In this document: one piece after another, positions 1 through 6,819 of the stretch | Layout of the letters: the number at the start of each line of letters is the position of its first letter | Position numbering within the stretch: position 1 is the stretch's first letter | DNA from: Gammaproteobacteria bacterium | GTDB taxonomy: Bacteria > Pseudomonadota > Gammaproteobacteria > Pseudomonadales > UBA7434 | DNA length: 10,080 bases | NCBI GenBank assembly: GCA_024280785.1 | Contig: JAJRPK010000256.1 | Location: 1 to 10,080, forward strand | Reading direction: 5' to 3' | Program-made: the position numbers and the translations under genes | Notes under the pieces: model-generated | Told to the model about the DNA's origin: nothing | What the model saw: only the letters and a program-made list of their open reading frames with translations | The model's database searches: none

Positions 1-499
1 CAGTGGACTCGGCTCTTAGCCAACAGCTCAATGCAAATTTTCCGCCGCCATAAGCGAGTTGCCCATCGCCTATTTCATCGAGTTTGGCGCAGACAGAGAC
101 TTCTTCGTCTGCGAGCATCAAATCTGTAACTTCTTTGTCGTATCCCATTGGTGCTGAGTTAGAAGAAATTAATACAATGGCACCACTCTTTTTTGCCACC
201 AAAGCTCGTAGTCCTTTGGTGACAGCCAGTGTGCCAAAAAGGTTGATTTTGGCAACCAGCGATGGTGGCGACACTTGAGGGCCAACACCGGCACAGGGAA
301 TAAACCCGTCCAACCCATCGGGTGCGGCAGCAATGATGCCGTCGATAGCGGCTTGGCGACCATCATCCGTTGATAGGTCGGCGATGATATCGGCGTCCTT
401 AATATCAACCACGATGACTTGGTGGCCTTGGTCGCGCAATTGTTGCTTGATGGCGTTGCCAATTCCGGTTGCCCCACCGGTCATTGCGTAAGTTCCCAT
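1..499 (-). CDS. Short-chain dehydrogenase/reductase, 3-alpha-hydroxysteroid dehydrogenase-like (3' end cut by window)
   Basis: Reading from the ATG at 499 gives 166 codons, open to the window edge, so the C-terminal third is missing. It is an NAD(P)-dependent classical SDR, presumably a cytosolic oxidoreductase acting on a hydroxyl or carbonyl. Seen directly: the Rossmann glycine motif TGGATGIG (residues 7-14), DIKDADIIADLS (32-43) after beta-2, CAGVG (69-73, the NAG-motif equivalent), Asn86 in the conserved helix, a serine cluster ISSNS (111-115) and the catalytic YGGGK (Tyr150, Lys154). From memory, the DxxDADxIADLS and DGL..CAGxGPQ segments and the long insert between the Ser and Tyr motifs resemble Comamonas 3-alpha-HSD/carbonyl reductase (HsdA). 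The actual substrate is not shown. A good ribosome site (AAGGA) lies 9 nt before the ATG. It follows the LolA-like gene by 104 bp and may have its own promoter. SDR family is near certain; the steroid-type subfamily is moderate. Confidence 0.9.
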   Translation of the reverse strand, partial: MGTYAMTGGATGIGNAIKQQLRDQGHQVIVVDIKDADIIADLSTDDGRQAAIDGIIAAAPDGLDGFIPCAGVGPQVSPPSLVAKINLFGTLAVTKGLRALVAKKSGAIVLISSNSAPMGYDKEVTDLMLADEEVSVCAKLDEIGDGQLAYGGGKFALSCWLRAEST

Positions 500-541
500 T
501 GTTTTTTTCCTTAGAAATGTGGTGAGGGTAAACGATCCGTT

Positions 542-568
542 ATTTTAGCCTGTACGACTTCGTGTCAG
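542..568 (-). promoter_or_regulatory. Candidate sigma-70 promoter for the SDR gene
   Basis: On the minus strand, CTGACA (563-568, 5/6 match to TTGACA) and TAAAAT (542-547, 5/6 match to TATAAT) are separated by 15 nt, two short of optimal. Transcription would start near 535, giving a leader of about 35 nt before the ATG at 499. The -35 box sits inside one arm of a hairpin. Boxes are good but spacing is poor, so this is weak. Confidence 0.28.
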
Positions 569-597
569 GTAGTCTTTAATTGGGTAACTAACTGACA
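563..597 (-). terminator. Hairpin downstream of the LolA-like gene, possible terminator without a U tract
   Basis: The arms 563-572 and 588-597 pair at 9 of 10 positions around a 15-nt loop, starting 7 nt after the stop codon of the LolA-like gene. No T run follows on either strand, so intrinsic termination is doubtful. It could be a 3'-end stabiliser or a factor-dependent stop at the end of the exporter operon. A second, overlapping 6-bp dyad pairs 584-589 with 602-607 and includes the stop codon, so the two structures exclude each other. Confidence 0.28.
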
Positions 598-603
598 TGT
601 AAG

Positions 604-1434
604 TTACTGGCGTCGTTCCAGTGAGCTTTTGCGAAACTCGGCAGCGTCAAGCCCGATTCCAAACGTTTGATTTATCCATTTTAGCGTGGTGGTGGCACCG
701 GTTTTTTCATTTTTCATGGTCAATTCGCTGGGGCGCCAGTATTGACCTAAATAAAGCTGATAGTCCGAGACAGTTAGGGTCTTGCTAAGTAAGCCGGTTC
801 TTTTACTATAGAGTTCAGTTTTCCAGCTCCTTAATTCAGTTTTATCGATATAGCTCACGGTCTTTTCGTAGCCGGAGTATTTGTCTTTGGACTTCACTTC
901 TATGATATGGCAGTCTTGCAGCGGTTCGCCACAAGAAGTTTCGCCCAGATATTGGTAGTTGTTTTTTTCCAATGAAAAGGAAGACATGTCTTCAAAAGTA
1001 AATTCGCTACCCATAAAACGTCCCGTTTGACGTTTTGAACTAATGCGTTTTACCTGTGATCGAGAGGGAAGGTAAATCCACTGAAGGTCGGACTCTAAGG
1101 GTAAACTATGAGTTAGGAAAACCGTACCGCGAACATCCAGGGGTTTATCAAAAATCATTAGACCTTTATCGCGGCCATCGTCACCCTCTAGCGATTGTAT
1201 TCTTACCTCACGGACAACTTCTCGGCCATCTCCACGACGAATCTGCATTTGCATGTTAGCTTTACTGTCTACCCAGCCCTGATCCCGGCGCTCGGCCTCT
1301 AACATAATCCGATAGGCTTTATTTTTAGATTGATCTTCAGCCAGTGTTTCATGTTGGTTGGCCACTACGTAGCTTATCGATATCAGGGATGTTAGGACAG
1401 AGACGAATAACAGGCATCGAGAGATCTTAATCAT
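604..1434 (-). CDS. Periplasmic outer membrane lipoprotein-sorting (LolA-like, PF17131-type) protein
   Basis: 276 aa, starting at the ATG at 1434. Residues 1-25 form a signal peptide (basic start, hydrophobic core, VVA before the likely cleavage) with no lipobox Cys, so the mature protein should be soluble in the periplasm. The body resembles the LolA-like family of TP_0789-type proteins: an early YRIMLEAERR helix (about 41-50), a strand with MIFDKPLDVRGTVFLTH (93-109), then WIYLPSRSQVKRI and the GSEFTFEDM segment (about 142-150). These are half-barrel lipid-binding folds in LolA and its relatives. A Cys pair (in TSCGEP and LQDCH) may form a disulphide. It is the third gene of the exporter block, 57 bp after the barrel gene. 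Such proteins often sit beside RND/MMPL exporters and are thought to carry a hydrophobic cargo or lipoprotein across the periplasm; that role is inference here. A weak GGA lies about 9 nt before the ATG. Confidence 0.82.
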   Translation of the reverse strand: MIKISRCLLFVSVLTSLISISYVVANQHETLAEDQSKNKAYRIMLEAERRDQGWVDSKANMQMQIRRGDGREVVREVRIQSLEGDDGRDKGLMIFDKPLDVRGTVFLTHSLPLESDLQWIYLPSRSQVKRISSKRQTGRFMGSEFTFEDMSSFSLEKNNYQYLGETSCGEPLQDCHIIEVKSKDKYSGYEKTVSYIDKTELRSWKTELYSKRTGLLSKTLTVSDYQLYLGQYWRPSELTMKNEKTGATTTLKWINQTFGIGLDAAEFRKSSLERRQ

Positions 1435-1462
1435 AGTAGCTTGTCCGTATAGTTAATTTTCA

Positions 1463-1479
1463 GGCTGAATATATCAGCC
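1463..1479 (-). other. Intercistronic hairpin between barrel and LolA-like genes
   Basis: A perfect 6-bp stem (GGCTGA with TCAGCC) closes a 5-nt AT loop, 13 nt after the barrel stop and 29 nt before the next ATG. No T run follows on the minus strand (TGAAAATT), so it is not a convincing terminator. It may set the relative levels of the two products by attenuation or mRNA stabilisation. The symmetry is certain; the function is inference. Confidence 0.4.
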
Positions 1480-1491
1480 CAATAAAATGAG

Positions 1492-2919
1492 TTAAAAATA
1501 ATGGCTATAGGATAATGACAAGTAGTCATCATCGTGCAATACAAATAAATCGGTATCTCTTTGACGGTTTGCCAGATTCCCGGCAGCGTCAAAAAAACGC
1601 GCGGTTAAATCAATTCTTCCACTGTCACCTATCCGGCGACTGAACTCGATAAAACTCAAATATTCTTCATGGTTTAAATCGGCAATGCTGCCCACCAGTA
1701 GTTCTGTGCCTTGAATATCGTTGAGGCCCAAACGTATGCCGACAAAAATATCATTGGCAAAGACCTCATCTCTTCTCGCGTCCCACAGGTATTCGGATAG
1801 TATGCCTAAATCAAAACCGGTTTCACCCAATCCAGACCAAGTAAATTCAAACCCAGCAGAAACAGCTTCATAGCGATCAGGGCGGGTATTATCCGCTATT
1901 CTCGTCAAACTGTTACCGTAGCCAAGATTGCCGGAACCAGATATGCCGGAACCAGGATCGTCAAACCCGCCGCGAGAAATACTTTCTAGCTTCCAAAGCC
2001 AGTCACCGGCGGCAAATTGTATTTCTAGTCCCGATTGCTCGATTACAGGGTAGTAAGGCACCAATTGATTATTTTCAAACAGCAATATCGGTTCGCGAGA
2101 TGTCCCAGAAAAATGGCTTAGGGCAAGCTCCCAATTGCCCATAAAAAACGTACTTTTAACGGCGACATCGGTGCGCAGTCTTCCTGCGCCCGATTCGTAA
2201 TTCGCCTGTTTGCTGGAAATGGGCACGGGGCCACGCAAACGCGCATCATCCCCCGGGAAAATGCGTTCGCGGAACCCCGGTAAAATAAACAGTTCAATAC
2301 TAACGATGGAGTTCCCCCATAACACATTAATCATGGGTTGACCTAGTTTGTCTTCACCGTCGACATCTCCGGTTAAATCGGTTTGATTAATAACGTCGAC
2401 GAGATGGATAGCTTCACTCGTTCGCCATGATACGGTTCTTATACCGCTTCGTGTTTCCCAATTGCCATTGACATGTGACCAGCTAAGCGATTGTAGATCA
2501 AATCGCGAACGCTCCGAGTCGGTCGAGTTATAACGGGCGAATGGCACGATAGTTATATTGTTCTTAACGCGGCCTCTATTATCGAACCAGCTGTGGGAAT
2601 ATCGTCCCTGCCAACTAACCGTACCGTCTTGATTATGGTCTGCTATTGGCGAAGGCTGAGCAAATTGACGGAACTCAAAAGCTAATTCTTGGCGAATGCT
2701 AACTTCCGGATCAAGCACTTTCCGCTTGCTAAAATTTGGTTGGCTCGCTGTTGGTAAATCGTTACTGATGGAATCATCTTGCGCTGCGGTAATTAGAGGG
2801 ATGATTGATGTGATTAAAAAAAATTTTGTGAACAATAATATGGTACGCCGCCGAATAGGCTGACGCCGCGCCTTTTGCATTTTATGGTGAGAGTCAGTTC
2901 TGGAGACGGAGGTTAACAA
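1492..2919 (-). CDS. Predicted outer-membrane beta-barrel protein of the exporter block
   Basis: 475 codons if read from the TTG at 2919. That start lies 2 nt from the exporter stop and has AAGG about 8 nt upstream, inside the exporter's last codons, which suggests translational coupling. The alternative ATG at 2880 (Met14) lacks a Shine-Dalgarno sequence but gives a more usual signal peptide. Either way a basic stretch (about 17-25) precedes a hydrophobic segment (26-45) and a likely cleavage after TAA (44-46). The mature part is rich in alternating aromatic/polar strands, Gly, Asn and Asp, has no further TM helices, and ends SLSYSHYF; a C-terminal Phe is typical of BAM-inserted barrels. The segment with HLVDVINQTD and DGEDKLGQPM (about 172-196) looks like a conserved family core, which I recall only as uncharacterised RND-associated outer-membrane proteins related in style to DUF1302. 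It probably supplies the outer-membrane component. Export versus uptake, and the cargo, cannot be read from sequence. Confidence 0.75.
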   Translation of the reverse strand: MLTSVSRTDSHHKMQKARRQPIRRRTILLFTKFFLITSIIPLITAAQDDSISNDLPTASQPNFSKRKVLDPEVSIRQELAFEFRQFAQPSPIADHNQDGTVSWQGRYSHSWFDNRGRVKNNITIVPFARYNSTDSERSRFDLQSLSWSHVNGNWETRSGIRTVSWRTSEAIHLVDVINQTDLTGDVDGEDKLGQPMINVLWGNSIVSIELFILPGFRERIFPGDDARLRGPVPISSKQANYESGAGRLRTDVAVKSTFFMGNWELALSHFSGTSREPILLFENNQLVPYYPVIEQSGLEIQFAAGDWLWKLESISRGGFDDPGSGISGSGNLGYGNSLTRIADNTRPDRYEAVSAGFEFTWSGLGETGFDLGILSEYLWDARRDEVFANDIFVGIRLGLNDIQGTELLVGSIADLNHEEYLSFIEFSRRIGDSGRIDLTARFFDAAGNLANRQRDTDLFVLHDDDYLSLSYSHYF

Positions 2920-2921
2920 AA

Positions 2922-5201
2922 CTAAACCTTATCCGTTTTAATTAGTAACGCGGGAAGAAAAAACAAATCGGCGATCATTGCTGTGCCAATACAAACAACC
3001 GTTAGGGCGTACATTTGTACATTCATTCTGAGCTCGGCGGTAAATATGGGCAGCATATAGCCGATACATAGCACCAAACTGGTAATGATGATGGCTCGGC
3101 CGACCAAAGAATAGGTTTCGTGAACGGCAAGCTCTGGCGACAGCCCCTCTTCTAATCGTAGTCGTCGATAACTTACGACGAAGTGAATGGTGTCATCGAC
3201 AACAATGCCCAGAGTCATACTAAAAATCATAGCGCTACCCAAATCGATCTCGCCAACCACCAAGCCACAAACGCCAAAGGCGACAATGGCGGGAAGCAAA
3301 TTGGGGATCATGCAGAGCATACCAAGGCGGATGGAACGAAATGAAATGATCATGCTGATACAGACAAAACCAGCGACAAATAAACAGCCGCCTAACATAC
3401 TCATAATATTTGATTGGGCGACGTAAGCCATCATTAATGGCGGGCTGGACGACTCAAAGGCTGTAATACCGGGTTGTAGTGTTTTAAGATGATCGAGCGC
3501 GCGTTGGTTGAATGCCAGTAAATCAACACTGCTTAGCATCGGTAGCATCGCGGTAATACGCAGAGCACTTCTATCAATGTTGACACTATCTTGCAAGTCG
3601 AGCTCTTCAGGTACGCTGGATTCATACACCAGCAAATATTCAGCGACGGATCGCCGGTCGTCGGGAATACGATAGTATTCAGGGTCGTCACCATTCATGG
3701 ATTTATTCAATCGCTTAACGACGTTGTGAAAGCCGCTGACTTTAAAGACTTCAGGTTGATCTTCTAACCAGCGAACGAATTCGTCGACCGATCGCAAAAA
3801 CTCCGGCTCGACGATATCACCGGCTCCTTCGGCTCGAAGCAAAAAGTCGACTAGGTCAGAGCCAGACATTTCACGGTCTAAAAATTCTGTGGCAAGGCGT
3901 ACGGGAGCGTCTTTATGAAATGCGGCTAAAGAATGATTGTTTGGGCTATTGAGCAAGGCGGCTGGAATCATTATTGCGATAACTAGCCAACCGGCAGGTA
4001 AATACCATTTGGAATACTTTTTGAACCAGTTTTGAGACAGCGTTACTAAACCGGCAACGGGGGGCTTGGCCACTTTTTTTGTGGGTAGCATTAGCATGAT
4101 GGAAGGCAGTATTGTGATCGAGCAAAGAAATGCGAACATCACCCCAAACGCAGTAGCGTTGCCAAACTCTCTTAATGGAGGGGCGTCAGCAAAGTTCATT
4201 GCTAAAAAACCAACGGCCGTAGTGAGACTGGTAATCAATAAAGCCTCAAGGTTTTTAGCGAGACTTTCGTGCATTGCATTGCGTTTATTCATGCCTTGAT
4301 TTAGCCGGCTAAAGTACGCGGAGATAATATGTACGCAATCGAGAATTGCCATCATGTAAACGATGTAGGGGGTACTTAAATTAATCCCGTTAAACTCGCC
4401 ATAGACCAAGCCTAAAAATCCGGTCGCCGCCGAGACGCTGGCTAGCATGATGACTAGACCGGCAAATACGGCTGCAATAGAACGTAGAAAAAATGCAAGC
4501 AAGACTAGCAAGCATAGAAACATAACCGCCTCTACCTCGATAGCATCGCGTTCTGCAATTTCGACAATACTGGCATCAATAGCCAACTGACCGGCAATTT
4601 GAACACGAATATCAGGGTGCTTTTCTTCAAATTCATTAGCCAGCTTTCGGCTGGCGGCCATAATTTTTGGTTTGTCATCCTGCTGGCTATCGTCGATGTC
4701 GAGATAGACGACAACCAGCGCAATGCTTCCTTTATTATTTATTACTCGTCCGACTAATTCGGGTTCATTGAGTACAACGTTCTTAACATGGGAAATTGAA
4801 TCAGAAGAATAGCTGAGCGGCTCGTCGAGTAAGTCTTCGACCCACAAATTATCACCCTCGGCATAAGTGTATTGGTGGTTGGCTACCGAAATAACGCGGC
4901 TAACATGCGGTAGACGCCACGCTTTTTCATTGAGTGAAGAAATGGCATCGAGTCTGGCTGGCGTGTACAGATCGCCGTTTTGTGTTTCGAGAATAAAGAT
5001 TTGGGTATAGGATTGGGTGAATTCTTTCTCCATTGATTCGTAAGAAACCAATAGCGGATCGTCGTCGTCAAAGAAAATTCGAAAATCGGCGTTAAAGCCA
5101 AATTCACCCATCGAGGTGGTTAGCCAAGTGGCAATAGCCAACAGCAAAAAGCTTAAAATATAGCGCCAGCGTAGCAGTTGATTTGCAATTATATCGCGCA
5201 T
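2922..5201 (-). CDS. RND-superfamily (MMPL-type) exporter
   Basis: 759 aa from the ATG at 5201; only a weak GAG lies upstream. The layout is the classic duplicated RND one: TM1 (about 13-31), a large periplasmic loop (32-222), TM2-6 (about 223-372), a linker with TM7 (about 399-417), a second periplasmic loop (418-598) and TM8-12 (about 600-755). The intramembrane charged motifs are present in both halves: ILDCVH with Asp288 in TM4, and GIVVDDTIHF with Asp669/Asp670 in TM10, followed by the basic SYRR. This indicates proton-motive-force-driven transport of the predicted-exporter type (COG1033), with similarity to sterol-sensing-domain and MmpL proteins. At about 760 aa it is shorter than HAE-type drug pumps (about 1,030 aa) and probably does not use a TolC/MFP pair; none is encoded nearby. 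Following genes encode a barrel and a LolA-like protein, so a hydrophobic or lipid cargo is the likeliest guess. It is the first gene of the operon, behind a 249-bp structured leader. Confidence 0.93.
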   Translation of the reverse strand: MRDIIANQLLRWRYILSFLLLAIATWLTTSMGEFGFNADFRIFFDDDDPLLVSYESMEKEFTQSYTQIFILETQNGDLYTPARLDAISSLNEKAWRLPHVSRVISVANHQYTYAEGDNLWVEDLLDEPLSYSSDSISHVKNVVLNEPELVGRVINNKGSIALVVVYLDIDDSQQDDKPKIMAASRKLANEFEEKHPDIRVQIAGQLAIDASIVEIAERDAIEVEAVMFLCLLVLLAFFLRSIAAVFAGLVIMLASVSAATGFLGLVYGEFNGINLSTPYIVYMMAILDCVHIISAYFSRLNQGMNKRNAMHESLAKNLEALLITSLTTAVGFLAMNFADAPPLREFGNATAFGVMFAFLCSITILPSIMLMLPTKKVAKPPVAGLVTLSQNWFKKYSKWYLPAGWLVIAIMIPAALLNSPNNHSLAAFHKDAPVRLATEFLDREMSGSDLVDFLLRAEGAGDIVEPEFLRSVDEFVRWLEDQPEVFKVSGFHNVVKRLNKSMNGDDPEYYRIPDDRRSVAEYLLVYESSVPEELDLQDSVNIDRSALRITAMLPMLSSVDLLAFNQRALDHLKTLQPGITAFESSSPPLMMAYVAQSNIMSMLGGCLFVAGFVCISMIISFRSIRLGMLCMIPNLLPAIVAFGVCGLVVGEIDLGSAMIFSMTLGIVVDDTIHFVVSYRRLRLEEGLSPELAVHETYSLVGRAIIITSLVLCIGYMLPIFTAELRMNVQMYALTVVCIGTAMIADLFFLPALLIKTDKV

Positions 5202-5233
5202 TGAATTACTCGGGTCACAAAAAAGTCATGGCA

Positions 5234-5272
5234 GATGCTAAACAGGTACGCAGCGATAAGCTATAGCATCGC
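5234..5272 (-). promoter_or_regulatory. Candidate extended -10 with overlapping dyads upstream of the exporter operon
   Basis: On the minus strand the sequence TGCTATAGC (5260-5268) fits an extended -10 (TGnTATAnT) at 5 of 6 box-like positions, without a recognisable -35. It contains the perfect 8-bp palindrome GCTATAGC (5260-5267), is flanked by GCGAT/ATCGC (5253-5257, 5268-5272), and overlaps a 7-bp inverted repeat (5234-5240 with 5264-5270). Such an arrangement suits an operator over a promoter, about 60 nt upstream of the exporter ATG. No regulator is identified. Confidence 0.25.
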
Positions 5273-5296
5273 GCGCCGTTAAGCGAAATTTTAGAT

Positions 5297-5397
5297 TACG
5301 GTCGTTTAACAAGAGAACAAGTAGAGTTTGCCTGCTTGCTAGCAGGGTCGACAGTAGATTCCAAGCGGGCAAACGCCACTTGTTCGACAGGACCGTA
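5297..5397. repeat. Large imperfect inverted repeat (about 100-bp hairpin) between hemL and the exporter operon
   Basis: The arms 5315-5338 and 5362-5385 match at 20 of 24 positions around a 23-nt loop. An outer 7-bp perfect pair (5297-5303 with 5391-5397) extends the structure, with 11 and 5 unpaired bases between the two stems. The inner segment can instead form a perfect 5-bp hairpin (CCTGC at 5331-5335 with GCAGG at 5342-5346). It lies between two minus-strand genes and no convincing gene covers it. Possibilities are a small MITE or REP-like palindrome, a structured RNA leader of the exporter operon, or a distorted integron attC-like site: GTTTAAC at 5304-5310 fits an R'' box, but the partner GTTCGAC at 5382-5388 fits poorly. 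The symmetry is seen; the identity is unknown. Confidence 0.75.
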
Positions 5398-5430
5398 GGG
5401 TTGATGATGACATTCAAATTGGACAAAGCT

Positions 5431-5452
5431 AACCCCCTACTCGTTTGGGGTT
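5431..5452 (-). terminator. Possible terminator hairpin at the end of hemL
   Basis: A 6-bp stem (AACCCC with GGGGTT) around a 10-nt loop begins inside the hemL stop codon. On the minus strand it is followed by AGCTTTGTCC, a poor U tract, so termination may be inefficient or need the larger structure further on. Confidence 0.35.
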
Positions 5453-6731
5453 ACAAATTTTGAAACACTTTATCGACAGCTACTAGCGTTGCAGAAATAA
5501 CCTCATCACTATGTGCGGCGGAGACAAAGCCTGCCTCAAAACTAGCCGGTGCTAAATAAACACCGTTGTCGAGCATGGCGTGGAAAAACCGATTAAAGCG
5601 ATCCGTGTCGCTGTTCATGACCTGTTGGTAGCGGTTGACAACGGTATCGTCGGTAAAAAATAATCCGAACATGCTGCCGACGTGATTAGTGGTAAGCGGA
5701 ATGCCGTGTTGATTAGCCAGGTCTTGTAAGCCAGTAGTCAATGTTTTGGTAGCGTTAAAGATGGGCTGATAAAAACCGTCTTGAGAAATCAACTCTAAGG
5801 TCGTTAATCCAGCGATCATCGCTATGGGGTTTCCCGATAAGGTTCCCGCCTGATAGACAGGGCCAAGTGGGGCTAGTTGCTCCATAATGTCGCGTTTACC
5901 GCCAAAAGCGCCGACCGGCATGCCGCCACCAATAACTTTTCCTAAAGTGGTGAGGTCGGGTTGTACGTTGTAATGTCCTTGCGCACCATGCAGGCCGACC
6001 CTAAAGCCTGTCATTACTTCGTCAAAAATCAAAACAGTATTTGATTGGTCGCAAACTTCGCGTAAAGTTTCTAAAAACCCATCGACCGGTGGAATACAAT
6101 TCATGTTACCGGCAACGGGTTCGACAATAATACAAGCGATGCTATCGCCCTGATCGGCAAACACTTCTTTAACTTGGTCGATATCGTTATAGCAAAGCGT
6201 TAGCGTGTGCTGGGCTAATGAGTCGGGAACGCCCGCCGAGCTGGGCACCCCAAAGGTTAAGGCGCCAGATCCTGCTTTTACTAACAGTGAATCTGAGTGG
6301 CCGTGATAGCAGCCCTCAAATTTAACAATCTTATCTCTGCTGGTGAAACCTCTAGCCAAACGAATTGCGCTCATGGTCGCTTCTGTTCCCGAGCTGACCA
6401 TGCGAATTAAGTCGATGCTCGGTAATAACGATTTAATCTTTTCGGCGAGTGTGGTCTCTATTTCTGTGGGTGCGCCAAAACTTAGGCCGTTGTTGAGGTT
6501 TTGTTTGACGGCCTCGATAACTTCAGGGTGGGCATGGCCCAGTAACATTGGCCCCCAAGACTGGACGTAATCTATATAGCGTTTGTTATTAGTGTCTACA
6601 ATGTAGGGACCGCTGGCTGACTGAATAAATAAAGGCGTGCCTCCTACAGCTTTAAAGGCTAGTACTGGAGAGTTTACTCCGCCTGGGATCGATTGCTGGG
6701 CTCGGTTAAAAAGCTGCTCGGTACTTGTCAT
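5451..6731 (-). CDS. hemL: Glutamate-1-semialdehyde 2,1-aminomutase
   Basis: 426 aa, the normal length for bacterial HemL. It isomerises glutamate-1-semialdehyde to 5-aminolevulinate in the cytosol, the last step of the C5 route feeding haem and other tetrapyrroles. Seen: the N-terminal PGGVNSPVLAFKAVGG (16-31), GHAHPEV (65-71), SSGTEATMSAIRLAR (113-127) binding the cofactor phosphate, the CYHGHSD loop (141-147), FDEVMTGFRV (236-245) with Asp237 against the pyridine nitrogen, and TTLGKVIGGGMPVGAFGG with Lys265 as the PLP Schiff-base lysine. No key residue is missing. The start is supported by CAGGT about 8 nt upstream of the ATG. It lies 88 bp after the DUF748 gene and is followed by a weak hairpin, so it could be read with its upstream neighbour or alone. 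No other haem gene is in the window. Confidence 0.98.
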   Translation of the reverse strand: MTSTEQLFNRAQQSIPGGVNSPVLAFKAVGGTPLFIQSASGPYIVDTNNKRYIDYVQSWGPMLLGHAHPEVIEAVKQNLNNGLSFGAPTEIETTLAEKIKSLLPSIDLIRMVSSGTEATMSAIRLARGFTSRDKIVKFEGCYHGHSDSLLVKAGSGALTFGVPSSAGVPDSLAQHTLTLCYNDIDQVKEVFADQGDSIACIIVEPVAGNMNCIPPVDGFLETLREVCDQSNTVLIFDEVMTGFRVGLHGAQGHYNVQPDLTTLGKVIGGGMPVGAFGGKRDIMEQLAPLGPVYQAGTLSGNPIAMIAGLTTLELISQDGFYQPIFNATKTLTTGLQDLANQHGIPLTTNHVGSMFGLFFTDDTVVNRYQQVMNSDTDRFNRFFHAMLDNGVYLAPASFEAGFVSAAHSDEVISATLVAVDKVFQNL

Positions 6732-6819
6732 TGAATTTACCTGATAGGTCTTGTTGGGTAGATATTTAGCTAACGATGTTCGAGGCTAAGTTTGTGCTCA
6801 AGAGCGTTATGTTGATCGA

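Noticed and set aside
169..477. 102-codon minus-strand ORF at the left edge
   Set aside because: It is the wrong frame of the SDR gene, whose correct frame carries all catalytic motifs and runs off the window edge.
3187..3426. Plus-strand ORFs opposite the exporter, hemL and DUF748 genes
   Set aside because: They mirror long, motif-supported minus-strand genes and lack ribosome sites or recognisable domains.
5304..5388. Integron attC site
   Set aside because: One R-type box fits but its partner has a mismatch at a consensus purine and the boxes do not pair in register; no integrase or cassette array is visible. Kept only as an alternative for the inverted repeat.
5238..5426. 62-codon minus-strand ORF between hemL and the exporter gene
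   Set aside because: Its sequence is low in recognisable structure, no good ribosome site precedes it, and it runs through the large inverted repeat, which better explains the region.
6796..6805. GCTCAAGAGC palindrome between the DUF748 gene and hemL as a terminator
   Set aside because: The loop is too small for the full stem and no T run follows, so it is most likely chance.
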